Below are positions 22,656-34,539 of a stretch of 39,794 bases of DNA, piece by piece (position 1 is the stretch's first letter; every line of letters begins with the position of its first letter). Under the pieces are notes generated by a model that saw nothing but the letters and a program-made list of their open reading frames with translations, was not told the origin of the DNA and did no database searches. The DNA comes from Sphingopyxis sp. L1A2A (GTDB taxonomy: Bacteria > Pseudomonadota > Alphaproteobacteria > Sphingomonadales > Sphingomonadaceae), in assembly GCF_005502465.1 (NCBI RefSeq), contig NZ_SCOT01000027.1:1-39794 (forward strand). The letters run 5' to 3'. The position numbers were made by a program, and so were the translations under genes.

Positions 22656-22685
22656 CGTATACTTAGAATGCTATGTAATTTTCAA
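22656..22685 (-). promoter_or_regulatory. CaiB promoter containing operator copy 7
   Basis: On the - strand TTGAAA (22685-22680), an 18-bp spacer and TATACG (22661-22656) form a promoter. The spacer contains the operator-like TTAGAATGCTAT (+ strand 22663-22674), embedded in CTTAGAATGCTATGTAA, which matches the extended context of copies 3 and 4. It can also serve the divergent lyase gene. Confidence 0.55.
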
Positions 22686-22718
22686 CCTGCAAATGACTCG
22701 AAAAATTCAGGACGCAAG

Positions 22719-23618
22719 ATGTTGAAAAACCGAACGGTGGAAATGGTCGAAGTCGGCCCCCGCGACGGCCTGCAAAATGAATCGGCGATCGTGTCGACCG
22801 CCGACAAGCTCATGCTTGTCCGCCGCGCGATCGACTATGGCATGCGCCGTATCGAGGTGACGAGCTTCGTCAATCCCAACAAGGTACCGCAACTCGCCGA
22901 TGCTGAGGAACTGGTGGCGATGCTGCCCGAACGTGGCGATGTGACTTATGTCGGGCTGGTCCTCAATCGTCGCGGTGCAGAGCGCGCGCTTGCGACCGGC
23001 CGCATCGACGAACTCGGTGCGGTGTGCGTGACGAGCGACAGCTTCGGGATGCGCAATCAGGGCCAGAGTTCGGATCAATCGCTGGTCACGGCGATGGAGA
23101 TCGTCGCGCTGGCGAAAGCGGCCGGGCGCGGCGGACAGATCACCATCGCCACCGCGTTCGGATGCCCGTTCGAGGGGCGGGTATCGATCGATCGCGTCGT
23201 CGAAATGGCAAAGCGCGCCGCCGATGCGGATCCCCGAGAAATCGCGCTTGCCGATACGATCGGGGTTGGCGTGCCGACAGAGGTGTCGGAGATGGTCGGC
23301 CGCGTGCGCGAGGCGGTCGGCAACGTGCCGGTGCGCGTCCATTTCCACAATACGCGCGGCACCGGTATCGCCAATGTCTGGGCGGCGGTGGCTGAAGGCG
23401 CGGCAACGGTCGATGCGTCGCTTGGCGGATTGGGCGGCTGTCCCTTTGCGCCTGGCGCGGCAGGCAATGTCGCGACCGAGGATGTCGTCTATCTGCTCGA
23501 ACGCAGCGGCGTCGAAACCGGGGTGATGCTTCCGCAGGTGATCGAAGCGGCCGGATGGCTCACGGGCGTCATGGGCCGTCCGCTTCCCGCGATGGTTAGC
23601 AAGGCGCCGGCCTTTTAA
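22719..23618 (+). CDS. Hydroxymethylglutaryl-CoA lyase-family protein
   Basis: 299 residues of the DRE-TIM metallolyase superfamily. VEVGPRDGLQNE near the N-terminus carries the catalytic Arg-Asp; EVTSFVNPNKVPQLAD, GCPFEGRVSIDRV, metal-binding VHFHNTRGTGIAN (HxH) and the flexible catalytic-cysteine loop LGGCPFAPGAAGNVATED are all present. HMG-CoA lyase has HCHDT; here it is HFHNT. The family splits 3-hydroxy-3-methylacyl-CoA esters into acetyl-CoA or propionyl-CoA plus a keto acid. ATG 22719 has AGGA before it. Outside the usual leucine-degradation context and divergent from CaiB, it probably cleaves a pathway-specific homologue. Its stop overlaps that of the convergent DMT gene by 4 bp. Confidence 0.88.
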   Translation: MLKNRTVEMVEVGPRDGLQNESAIVSTADKLMLVRRAIDYGMRRIEVTSFVNPNKVPQLADAEELVAMLPERGDVTYVGLVLNRRGAERALATGRIDELGAVCVTSDSFGMRNQGQSSDQSLVTAMEIVALAKAAGRGGQITIATAFGCPFEGRVSIDRVVEMAKRAADADPREIALADTIGVGVPTEVSEMVGRVREAVGNVPVRVHFHNTRGTGIANVWAAVAEGAATVDASLGGLGGCPFAPGAAGNVATEDVVYLLERSGVETGVMLPQVIEAAGWLTGVMGRPLPAMVSKAPAF

Positions 23619-24526
23619 AAGGTCGCGAACAGCGCCATCACGACGCCGCCGACGACGAGTAACAGCCCGACGATCTCGTGCCAGCGGACGGGTTCGCGCA
23701 GGTAGAAATGCGCAAAACCGATCGTGAAGATCACTTCGACTTGTCCGACGATCCGCACCAGCGCCGCGGGCGCCGCTGCAAAACCGATGTACCAGCACGC
23801 CGAACCGAGCGCCGAGAGCAGGCCGACCTGGCTTGACGTCCGCCATTGCCGGAAGACAGCGCGGAACGTGTCACGGTCGCGCACGACGACCCATGCGAGA
23901 TGGAGTCCGGTCTGGATCGCCATCACGACGACGAGTGTGACGAGCGCCGAACCGATGAGGTCGACGTCTTCCAGTTCGGCCGTGGCCAGTTTGACCGCGA
24001 TCGCGGCGAGCGCAAACATCGACCCTGCGCCAAGGCCGCACAGCGCAGCGGGTTGCCCTAGCGCTCGCCAGATTTCGCGGACTGATACGCCGCGTCCGGC
24101 CAGCGCCAGCGTCAACACGCCGGCGACGCCCGCGACGATGCCGATCCACGCCAGCAGCGGGAGGCGCTCGCCGAGGAAAAGTGCCGTCACCAATGCCGCC
24201 TGCACCGCTTCGGTTTTGGAAAAGGCGGTACCGACGACGAAGCCGCGATGGCCGAACGCCATGATGAGAAATATTGTCCCGACCATCTGCGTGACCGCGC
24301 CCGCAATAGTGAATCCAAGGAAGGCCGTGCTGAAAGCCGGGATAGACATGCCCTGAATCGTCAACCAGATGGCGGCGAAGCCGAGGGCAAAGGGCAGGCC
24401 GTAAAGATAGCGGACAAGTCCGGCGCCGCTGATGCTGAGTTCGGCGCGCAGGCGCTGTTGGAGCGCGGTGCGCCACGCCTGAAGTAATCCTCCAAGCAGA
24501 GAGGCGGGAAGCCAGATCGGATTCAT
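23615..24526 (-). CDS. DMT-superfamily (EamA-type) transporter
   Basis: 303 residues, about ten hydrophobic segments arranged as two EamA repeats; the second repeat ends HEIVGLLLVVGGVVMALFATF. LFLGERLPLLAWIGIVAGVAGV and FYLREPVRWHEIVGLLLVVG are the repeated signature of the family (hydrophobic helix after a charged E/R turn). It is an inner-membrane exporter or importer of metabolites; the substrate cannot be told. It is the last intact gene before the recombinase remnants and has no operator copy in front of it, so it may lie outside the regulon. Confidence 0.85.
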   Translation of the reverse strand: MNPIWLPASLLGGLLQAWRTALQQRLRAELSISGAGLVRYLYGLPFALGFAAIWLTIQGMSIPAFSTAFLGFTIAGAVTQMVGTIFLIMAFGHRGFVVGTAFSKTEAVQAALVTALFLGERLPLLAWIGIVAGVAGVLTLALAGRGVSVREIWRALGQPAALCGLGAGSMFALAAIAVKLATAELEDVDLIGSALVTLVVVMAIQTGLHLAWVVVRDRDTFRAVFRQWRTSSQVGLLSALGSACWYIGFAAAPAALVRIVGQVEVIFTIGFAHFYLREPVRWHEIVGLLLVVGGVVMALFATF

Positions 24527-24568
24527 GCGGTCGCCCCTTCGTGCGCCCCCTTATCGCGTTGCCTTTTT

Positions 24569-24808
24569 CTGTCAATCGACGTGTATGCGCGGCTTGTTGA
24601 CGAGTGGGTCACCGCAGTTGGCCTTCGAAGCGAAGACTATGGAACACATTCGCTCCGAACAACGAAGGCGTCGATTATCTACAAGGCGACCGGAAATTTG
24701 CGCGCCTTACAAATTCTTCTGGGTCACACCAAAATTGAAAACACTGTCCGATACCTCGGCGTTGATGTGGAAGATGCGCTGACGTTGGCGGAAGGCATCG
24801 AAGTCTAA
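24569..24808 (+). pseudogene. Tyrosine recombinase C-terminal fragment
   Basis: About 79 codons encoding only the end of a phage-type integrase: SIDVYARLVDEWVTAVGLRS, then HSLRTTKASIIYKATGNLRA (the H-x-x-R box), LQILLGHTKIENTVRYLGVD (the second catalytic His and the nucleophile Tyr). The N-terminal and the first catalytic Arg regions are absent; the upstream DNA belongs to the DMT promoter region. It cannot be an active recombinase. Base composition is lower in GC than the flanks. It ends 76 bp before the second recombinase, in the same frame, separated by one TAA. Confidence 0.8.
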
Positions 24809-24883
24809 CCATCAAATCTCGATATCCTTGGGAGCGAGCGCTCTGGATCATCTTGGAAGCGTCGCGAACGCCGCCGGAAGCAG

Positions 24884-25798
24884 GTGGAACACCGATTTGA
24901 TCGCTACGTTGAGCTTTTCACCGAAGAGTATCTCAAGCGGCGTTGGAAGGACTGGTCGCGCATCCGCTCGATGCTTGTCCATTATGCGGTGCCGACTATC
25001 GGAACCAAACGAATTTCGGATGTCCGGCGGTCAGACCTTACAGCAATCTATCGACGCTTGGAAAACCGGCCGTCGGTTGCGCGGGCGATGCACGCGACGC
25101 TGCGCAAAATGTTCAAATGGGCAATGAGCCGCGACGATCTCAAGCATTCTCCGGTCCAAGGAGTGGATGCTCCTCCTCCGCCTAAACCCCGTAATCGCTA
25201 CCTCTCAACCGAAGAATTGCGTTGCGCCTGGAAAGCAAGTTTCCAGCTTATGGGGCATTATGGTCCGGCGTTTCGGCTGATGATCTTGACGGGCCAGCGG
25301 CGTGGCGAAGTGATCGGGTTGGATTGGTCCGAATTGCGACGTGAAGGCAGCCGATGGGACTTGCCAGCCGAAAGGTCAAAGAATGGCCGTCCGCATCTTA
25401 TCCCGCTTAGCAAGCAGGCAATCGCGCTGCTTGACGCCGTCGCCTGTGAGAAAGATTGGCCGTCACATGGCTTGGTGTTCCTGTCGAGCTATGGGACGCG
25501 TCTGAGTGCATTCTCAAAAGTTAAGGAGAAATGGGACGCGATGATCGTTAGAAAAATGAGGTCAGCGGAGGAGAGTGCCGTATTGGCGCCTCGGCGGATT
25601 CACGACATTCGCCGAACGGTCGCAACGGGGATGCAGGCATTGCAGATCAGGATGGAAATCATCGAGTCCGTTCTCAATCATCTCTCCGGGACGAAGAGCG
25701 GCATTGTTGGTGTGTACCAATGCTACCCGTATCAGGAGGAGAAGCGCCAAGCGATGAAGCAATGGGGAAGACACATCAAAAAGCTGACTGCGTCGTGA
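24884..25798 (+). CDS. Tyrosine-type site-specific recombinase, N-terminally shortened
   Basis: 304 residues from GTG 24884 (MEHRFDRYVELFTEEYL). The frame is open upstream to 24809 and reads as plausible protein (RRERRRKQVEHRFD), so an upstream part was probably lost. The DUF4102 arm-binding domain of the ~400-residue P4-type integrases is missing. Present: core-binding domain, catalytic Arg in LTGQRRGEVIGLDW (~142), Lys in AERSKNGRPHLIPLS, H-x-x-R in RIHDIRRTVATG (~239), VLNHLSGTKSGI, and Tyr in VGVYQCYPYQEEKR (~277). The catalytic half is thus complete, but the protein is likely inactive or altered. It runs toward the 3' end of tRNA-Lys, 161 bp away, the expected attachment site. Confidence 0.8.
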   Translation: MEHRFDRYVELFTEEYLKRRWKDWSRIRSMLVHYAVPTIGTKRISDVRRSDLTAIYRRLENRPSVARAMHATLRKMFKWAMSRDDLKHSPVQGVDAPPPPKPRNRYLSTEELRCAWKASFQLMGHYGPAFRLMILTGQRRGEVIGLDWSELRREGSRWDLPAERSKNGRPHLIPLSKQAIALLDAVACEKDWPSHGLVFLSSYGTRLSAFSKVKEKWDAMIVRKMRSAEESAVLAPRRIHDIRRTVATGMQALQIRMEIIESVLNHLSGTKSGIVGVYQCYPYQEEKRQAMKQWGRHIKKLTAS

Positions 25799-25959
25799 CA
25801 TTTCGGCCCGCAATTATGCTACGAGAATTTGTGTAAGCAACCGATATTGTTTGATAAAGTTCGACGGCCGTCGTCCATTGCGTGCTTACCCGGTGCTTAC
25901 ACGGCATCTGCAGCGTTTGATAAATCTCTCAAGATTGGCCGCTAAGTCTTTGAAAGAAA

Positions 25960-26035
<76 letters not shown>

Positions 26036-26146
26036 ACTGCCGTTTTCGGCGCGCTTGGCGGCGGCGAGTTATCCACTTTGCTGCGAAGCGAGCGGCCCGC
26101 TATCATGCCCATCGGGGGATGGCAATGGCTGGCGCGAAGATTTTTC

Positions 26147-27253
26147 TCAATGAAAGCGGCGCGTCCCCGTTTTGCTGTCGTTTTCGATCGCCAGGATGAT
26201 ACCGACGCAGGTCATGATCGTCAGCATCGACGACCCGCCATAGGAAAACAGCGGCAGCGGGATGCCGACCACGGGCGCCAGCCCCATCACCATCATCAGG
26301 TTGATCGCGATGTAGAAAAAGATCGTCATCGTCAGCCCCGCGGCGGTCAACTGGCCAAAACGGGTGCGCGCTCTCAGCGCGACGCGGGTCGACCAGCGGA
26401 GCAGCAGGAAAAAGGCAAACAGCAGCCCCAGCCCGCCGATCAGCCCCCATTCCTCGGCCATGGTGGCAAAGATGAAGTCGGTATGCCCCTCGGGCAGATA
26501 GTCGAGGTGGCTTTGCGACCCGTTGAGGAACCCCTTGCCGCCGATGCCGCCCGATCCGATGGCAATCTTTGACTGGCTGATATGGTAACCGGCGCCGAGC
26601 GGATCGCTCTCGGGGTCGAGAAAGATCAGCACCCGCTTTTGCTGATAATCGTGAAGGAACGAGAACAGCACGGGCAGCGCCGCGGCGCCAGCGATCGCGG
26701 TGCTGCCGAACCACCAAAAGGGCAGGCCGGCGGCGAACATCACCACCACGCCGCCGATACAGATCGACAGCGCGGTGCCAAGGTCGGGTTGCAGCATGAC
26801 CAGCGCGGCGGGCAGGCCGATCATCACCAGCGCCGGCCATAATGCGGTGAAACTATGGGTATTGCCGGGCGGCAATTGCGCATAGAAGCGCGCCAGCGCC
26901 ACGACGATCGTGACCTTCATCAGCTCGGATGGCTGCAGGTTCATGAAGCCGAGGTTCAGCCAGCGCTGGCTTCCCCCACCGACAAAGCCGAGCAGCTCGA
27001 CCGCAATCAGCAGGATGAGCACCCCGATATAGGCGATGTACGAGAAATCCTCGAAGATCCGGATCGGAAAGCGCCCGATGACCAGCGCGACGGTCAGGAA
27101 GACCAGGAACCGCACGCCCTGTTGCAAGGCCCACGGCGACCAATTGCCGCCCGCCGCCGAATAGAGGACGAGCAGGCCGAAACCGGTGATCGCGCTGAGC
27201 ACCGCGATCAGTTTCCATGGGATGCGCTGGATGGCGGGCGGCACGACGATCAT
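26147..27253 (-). CDS. rodA: Rod shape-determining SEDS peptidoglycan glycosyltransferase RodA
   Basis: 368 residues, ten predicted membrane helices. GGGSQRWLNLGFMNLQPSELMK is the SEDS signature (written here in parts: GSQRWLNLGF, QPSELMKVT), with QPDLGTALSICIGG and the long loop LDPESDPLGAGYHISQSKIA. C-terminal VGIPLPLFSYGGSSML is the family end motif. It polymerises lipid II with PBP2 in cell-wall elongation. The ATG at 27253 overlaps the mrdA stop (ATGA), which fixes the start against an alternative 15 codons upstream. It is the last gene of the mre operon. tRNA-Lys lies 111 bp beyond its stop. Confidence 0.96.
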   Translation of the reverse strand: MIVVPPAIQRIPWKLIAVLSAITGFGLLVLYSAAGGNWSPWALQQGVRFLVFLTVALVIGRFPIRIFEDFSYIAYIGVLILLIAVELLGFVGGGSQRWLNLGFMNLQPSELMKVTIVVALARFYAQLPPGNTHSFTALWPALVMIGLPAALVMLQPDLGTALSICIGGVVVMFAAGLPFWWFGSTAIAGAAALPVLFSFLHDYQQKRVLIFLDPESDPLGAGYHISQSKIAIGSGGIGGKGFLNGSQSHLDYLPEGHTDFIFATMAEEWGLIGGLGLLFAFFLLLRWSTRVALRARTRFGQLTAAGLTMTIFFYIAINLMMVMGLAPVVGIPLPLFSYGGSSMLTIMTCVGIILAIENDSKTGTRRFH

Positions 27254-29154
27254 TGCGGCACCTCCGGGTCGGGGTCGCTCGACGCGCCCGATTTCCACGC
27301 CGCATAGTCGCGGTCCATCCGTTCCTTGATCGTGCCGCCCCAGCCCGCCTCAAACGTCTCCAGCGCTTCCATCGCCTTTTCGCGGTCAAAGAGGAAGGTC
27401 ATGAAATCCTTGGCCACCGGGGCTGCGGCGCGCGCGCCGCCCATGCCATGTTCGATCACCACCGCCGTCGCGTAGCGCGGATTGACGACCGGCGCAAAAC
27501 CGATGAACAGGCCGTGATCGCGAAATTTCCACGTGCCGCTTTTGCCGTTTCCGGTGCCGAGTCCGCGAACCTGCGCGGTGCCCGTTTTGCCCGCCATGGT
27601 GATGCCGTCGAGCGGCAGACGGCTACGCACCGCGGTGCCCGCGCCGTTGACGACCAGATCCATGCCCTGGCGCGCGACCGCGAGCGCCTCGGGCGAAAAG
27701 GGCAGCGGCTCGTTCCTGAATTCGCGGTTGATCAGGCGGGGATACAGCCGCCGCCCCGACGCGATCCGCGCCGTCATCACCGCCAGCTGGAGCGGATTTA
27801 CGCTGACATAGCCTTGCCCGATAACCGCGTTGAGCGAATCCGACGCCGACCATTGCTGGTCGTATTTCTTCATCTTCCACGCGCTGTCGGGAATGGTGCC
27901 ATATCGCTGGTTGCTGCCCGCCAGCTGAAATTCCTCGCCCAGCCCCAGCAGTTTCGCGGTCGGCGCCATCGCGTCATAGCCCAGCCGGTGGGCGAGCCAG
28001 TAGAAATAGCTGTTGCAGCTTTTCATGATCGCCGTCGGCATATCGACGCTGCCATGGGTGCCCAGACAGCGGAAAAAGCGGTTGCCCAGGCGGTAGCCGC
28101 CGATGCAGGTATGGCGCTCGCTCGGATCGACGCCATGCTCGACTGCCGCGATCGCCGCCATCGGTTTCAGTGTCGAACCCGGCGGATACAGCCCGCGCGT
28201 CGCCTTGTTGATCAGCGGTTGATGGTCGTCGGCGCGCAGCCAGCTATATTCGCTGTTGCTGATCCCGTCCGAAAAGCTGTTCGGATCGAAGCTCGGCATC
28301 GAGACAAAGGACAAGATGTCGCCGTTGGTACAGTCGATGACGACCGCCGCGCCCGACTCGCGTCCCATCCGCCGTGCGACAAATTCCTGCAGATCGGCGT
28401 CGATGGTCAGATGGACGGTCTTGCCCTGCACATCGGGCTGGGTTTCCAGATCGCGCACCACCTTGCCGCGCGCGGTGACCTCGACCCGCCGTCCACCGGG
28501 CTCGCCCTTCAGCATCGGCTGGAAATATTTCTCCAGCCCATCCTTGCCGATTTTATACCCCGGCGTGATGTACAGCGGGTCCTTTGCCTTTTGATATTCT
28601 TCGGCGTTGGGCGCGCCGACATAGCCGATCAGATGCCCGACCGCGGCGCCGGTCGGATAATTGCGCGCAAAGCCGCGCTGCGGGGCGATGCCGGGCATTT
28701 CGGGCAAGCGGACCAGGATCGACGCATATTCGGCCTCGGTCATGTCTTCGGCGACCGCGACCGGCTGAAACCCCGATGCCGCCTTCAGGTCGCGGTTGAT
28801 CCGGTCCATCGCATCGCCGTCGAGCCGCAACAACGTGCGCAATTGCCCCAGCACCAGGTCCTTGTTGTGCAATCGGTCGGGAATGATGTCGATGCGCAGC
28901 GACACGCGATTGTTCGCCAGCGCCTTGCCATGGCGGTCGACGATCCACCCGCGCCGCGGCGGCACCAGCGTCAGATTGACCCGGTTGCTTTCCGATTCCA
29001 GCACATAGCGATCATTGTCGACGACCGAGATATAGGCCATGCGGGCCGCCAGCGCGACCCCGACCGCCGCCTGCGCGCCGCCTACGACAAGCGCGCGGCG
29101 GGTGAAGGTGATTCCCCTCCAGGCTTCGGTAATGGGCGGGCTTTTGCGCGGCAT
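27250..29154 (-). CDS. mrdA: Penicillin-binding protein 2 (elongation transpeptidase)
   Basis: 634 residues. Short cytoplasmic N-terminus, one membrane anchor (ALVVGGAQAAVGVALAARMA), PBP dimerisation domain, then the transpeptidase domain. Catalytic motifs: SxxK in YPPGSTLKPMAAIAA (Ser near 326), SxN in KSCNSYFYWL, and KTG in TMAGKTGTAQV (near 521). It cross-links peptidoglycan in the Rod complex with RodA, MreC and MreD. The gene follows mreD by 20 bp and overlaps rodA by 4 bp. Length and motifs are normal for the family. Confidence 0.96.
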   Translation of the reverse strand: MPRKSPPITEAWRGITFTRRALVVGGAQAAVGVALAARMAYISVVDNDRYVLESESNRVNLTLVPPRRGWIVDRHGKALANNRVSLRIDIIPDRLHNKDLVLGQLRTLLRLDGDAMDRINRDLKAASGFQPVAVAEDMTEAEYASILVRLPEMPGIAPQRGFARNYPTGAAVGHLIGYVGAPNAEEYQKAKDPLYITPGYKIGKDGLEKYFQPMLKGEPGGRRVEVTARGKVVRDLETQPDVQGKTVHLTIDADLQEFVARRMGRESGAAVVIDCTNGDILSFVSMPSFDPNSFSDGISNSEYSWLRADDHQPLINKATRGLYPPGSTLKPMAAIAAVEHGVDPSERHTCIGGYRLGNRFFRCLGTHGSVDMPTAIMKSCNSYFYWLAHRLGYDAMAPTAKLLGLGEEFQLAGSNQRYGTIPDSAWKMKKYDQQWSASDSLNAVIGQGYVSVNPLQLAVMTARIASGRRLYPRLINREFRNEPLPFSPEALAVARQGMDLVVNGAGTAVRSRLPLDGITMAGKTGTAQVRGLGTGNGKSGTWKFRDHGLFIGFAPVVNPRYATAVVIEHGMGGARAAAPVAKDFMTFLFDREKAMEALETFEAGWGGTIKERMDRDYAAWKSGASSDPDPEVPQ

Positions 29155-29174
29155 CTGGTTTCTGATTAGCGGGA

Positions 29175-29699
29175 TTATCGGCGTTTCAGGCGGAAATTGT
29201 CAAACTTGCCGGTGAGCCGCATGAACAGCGGGACGAGCAGCGCCGAAATGATGATTTGCGGCACCACCAGCCCCAGCACGCGCCCGGTCGCGGCGCCGGG
29301 ATGGACGATCAGCGCCGCAAGCGACTGAATGATCGCGATCAACAGCGCCGCGATCGCCCAGTCGTGCAGAAAGCCGCGCCAATAGATGCGCTGCGACGAA
29401 TAATGGATCGCGATGCTGGCCAGCGTCCACAGCCCGACCGCGGTGCCGATCGGCTGACCGCTGAACAGATCATCCCACAATCCCAGCGGCAGGCCGATCC
29501 ACACCGGCCACATTTCGGTGCGCAGCAATTGCCAGCACAGAAAGAACAGCAGCCCCAGCGGCGGCAGCACCGGCGAATTGGCCACCAGCGGCAGCATCAG
29601 CGGCAGCGCCGAGGCGAACATCACCGTCGCCACCGGCACGATCCGCATCCGCCACAACGAAGCCGGTTCGCCCAGACGCGGCGCGGCGCGATTGTTCAT
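29175..29699 (-). CDS. mreD: Rod shape-determining protein MreD
   Basis: 174 residues with five to six hydrophobic segments: VATVMFASALPLMLPLVA, LGLLFFLCWQLLR, WIGLPLGLWDDLFSG (the conserved GLxxDxxS/G turn of MreD), WAIAALLIAIIQSLAALIV and VVPQIIISALLVPLFMRL. It is an inner-membrane part of the elongasome. Its ATG overlaps the mreC TGA. The order mreB-mreC-mreD-mrdA-rodA on the - strand confirms the assignment. Confidence 0.93.
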   Translation of the reverse strand: MNNRAAPRLGEPASLWRMRIVPVATVMFASALPLMLPLVANSPVLPPLGLLFFLCWQLLRTEMWPVWIGLPLGLWDDLFSGQPIGTAVGLWTLASIAIHYSSQRIYWRGFLHDWAIAALLIAIIQSLAALIVHPGAATGRVLGLVVPQIIISALLVPLFMRLTGKFDNFRLKRR

Positions 29700-30601
29700 G
29701 GGGTGGCGCCTGCGGGCGCTGCGGGCGGTGGGGCAGGGGCTGCCTGTGCCTCGATATTGTCGGGGGTATAGGGACGCAGAACCGACACCGCATCGACCTT
29801 GCCGGGGTCGGCGAGGGGGCGGGCGAGGGCGCCGTCGTCCTGGCGCCGCACGACGATCGCGACCGGGATGTTCGGCGGATAAAGGCCGCCGGTGCCCGAT
29901 GTGACCAAGATGTCGCCGGGCTTGAACGGATTGTTGGCGATGTTGAGGGTGCGAATGTCCAGATCGCCGTTGCCGCGGCCATAGGCCAGCGCGGGCAGGC
30001 CGTCGCGGGCGCGGCGGACGGGAACGATATTGTCGACGTCGGTGAGCAGCAGCACCTGCGACACCGACGGGCCGCTGCTGAGGACGCGGCCGATCAACCC
30101 GTCGGCAGCGCGCACCGGCTGGCCCGCGGTCACGCCCAGCTTGCGCCCGATGCTCAGCAGCGCGATGCGTTTGCTGCTGGTCGAAGTCGATGTGAGCAGA
30201 TAGCCGTTGGCGAGCGCGGTCTTGTCGGTTTCCTGCAATTTGAGCAGCGCCTTCAGCTGGCGGTTCTCTTCCTGCAAGGAACTGGTCGCGACCAGCTCGC
30301 GGCGCGTGTCGGCCAGTTCGCTGCGCAGCCGCCGGTTCTGCGAACCTGCGCTGACATAGGCCCCGACGGTGTCGTCGATGCCCGAAATCGACCCGATGAC
30401 CGACCGCGACACGCGCGCGACCGGCGCGGTGATTTCCTGGCTTACCACCCGCAATTGGGCAAAGCCGATGGGGTCAACGACCGACAGGATCGCCAGCAAC
30501 AGCCCGGCGACGGCGCCTGTCACCGCGATGACATAGGCCGCGAACAGGCTGTACTGGGCCTTTCGGGATTGCCCCGGACGTCGATGTACCGGGCGGACCA
30601 T
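29696..30601 (-). CDS. mreC: Rod shape-determining protein MreC
   Basis: 301 residues: a membrane anchor near the N-terminus (YVIAVTGAVAGLLLAILSVV), a periplasmic coiled coil (LRSELADTRRELVATSSLQE then ENRQLKALLKLQE), and a C-terminal beta-domain with VRAADGLIGRVLSSGPSVSQ and VTSGTGGLYPPNIPVAIV. It links the MreB filaments to PBP2 in the periplasm. The C-terminal ~20 residues are rich in Ala and Pro. It follows mreB by 16 bp. Confidence 0.95.
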   Translation of the reverse strand: MVRPVHRRPGQSRKAQYSLFAAYVIAVTGAVAGLLLAILSVVDPIGFAQLRVVSQEITAPVARVSRSVIGSISGIDDTVGAYVSAGSQNRRLRSELADTRRELVATSSLQEENRQLKALLKLQETDKTALANGYLLTSTSTSSKRIALLSIGRKLGVTAGQPVRAADGLIGRVLSSGPSVSQVLLLTDVDNIVPVRRARDGLPALAYGRGNGDLDIRTLNIANNPFKPGDILVTSGTGGLYPPNIPVAIVVRRQDDGALARPLADPGKVDAVSVLRPYTPDNIEAQAAPAPPPAAPAGATP

Positions 30602-30617
30602 GGCGGAGCTTAAACGA

Positions 30618-33677
<3,060 letters not shown>

Positions 33678-33741
33678 ACGTCCACGGAACCGCGCTCGCG
33701 CCGGGACGTTGCCTGACGACATTCCGACAGGAGCCAACCCG

Positions 33742-34539
33742 ATGAACCGATTGCGCCGCCTCGAAACCTTTGCCCGCGCAGGTTGGTGCGCGCGGGGCGT
33801 CGTTTATTGCCTGCTCGCCTTTTTTGCGCTGACCAGCGCCAACGCGTCCGACGCCAGCCCGCAAGGCGTGTTCCGCGCGGTGAAAGACATGTCGGGCGGC
33901 CCCTATCTGCTCGCGCTGCTGGCGATCGGTCTTGCGCTTTATGGCGCGTATCGCCTCTATGGCGCGGCGCTCGACAGCGAAGGCAAAGGCGACGATGCGA
34001 AGGGCATCGCGATCCGCATCGGCCATGTGGCCAGCGGGATTGCGCATTTCATCCTGGCATGGGCGGCGGTCCGGCTCGCATCGGGCCGTGCCGCCGCCGG
34101 TAATGGCGACCAGGAGCAAGCGGCAGCCGGGATGCTGCTCGACATGCCGCTGGGTGGCACCCTGCTCGGCGCCATTGGACTATGCTTTCTCGCCGCGGCC
34201 GCGCATCAGGCGATGAAAGCCTGGACCACCGAATTCATGCAGGGCGTCGCCGCCGATGCGCCCGCGTGGGTCGTCCCCGTCGGCCGCGGCGGCCTCGCCG
34301 CGCGCGCGGTGGTGTTCGCGGTCATCGGCGTGTCGCTGATCCGCGCCGGCTGGTTCGACTCGGCAGGCGAGGTCAAAGGGCTTGGCGATGCGCTGTCGGC
34401 GCTGACCGAACATGCCGAGCTCTATCTGCTCGTCGCCGCCGGTCTGTTCCTGTTCGGCGTCCACAGTTTCGTCGAAGCCAAGTGGCGCCGCATCCGCGAC
34501 GAGGATGTCGTCACGCGGCTGAAAGCCGCCGCCAGCTAA
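33742..34539 (+). CDS. DUF1206 integral membrane protein
   Basis: 265 residues with six hydrophobic segments in three similar pairs, as in DUF1206: WCARGVVYCLLAFFALTSA, YLLALLAIGLALYGAYRLYG, HVASGIAHFILAWAAVRLA, LLGAIGLCFLAAAAHQAM, GLAARAVVFAVIGVSLIRAG, LYLLVAAGLFLFGVHSFVEA. The repeated ARG/GAYR/VEA turn is the family hallmark. Function unknown. ATG 33742 has AGGAG before it. It follows mutL by 64 bp, and its stop overlaps the convergent phoD stop by 3 bp. Confidence 0.88.
   Translation: MNRLRRLETFARAGWCARGVVYCLLAFFALTSANASDASPQGVFRAVKDMSGGPYLLALLAIGLALYGAYRLYGAALDSEGKGDDAKGIAIRIGHVASGIAHFILAWAAVRLASGRAAAGNGDQEQAAAGMLLDMPLGGTLLGAIGLCFLAAAAHQAMKAWTTEFMQGVAADAPAWVVPVGRGGLAARAVVFAVIGVSLIRAGWFDSAGEVKGLGDALSALTEHAELYLLVAAGLFLFGVHSFVEAKWRRIRDEDVVTRLKAAAS

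Noticed and set aside
26069..26076. TTATCCAC, a possible DnaA box near tRNA-Lys
   Set aside because: Single copy, no cluster, no AT-rich unwinding region and no replication genes nearby; no support for an origin.
27217..29169. A 650-codon open frame antisense to mrdA
   Set aside because: It lies wholly opposite a gene with all PBP2 motifs, is Arg/Asp/Ala rich, and has no recognisable domain. Long antisense frames are normal at this GC content.
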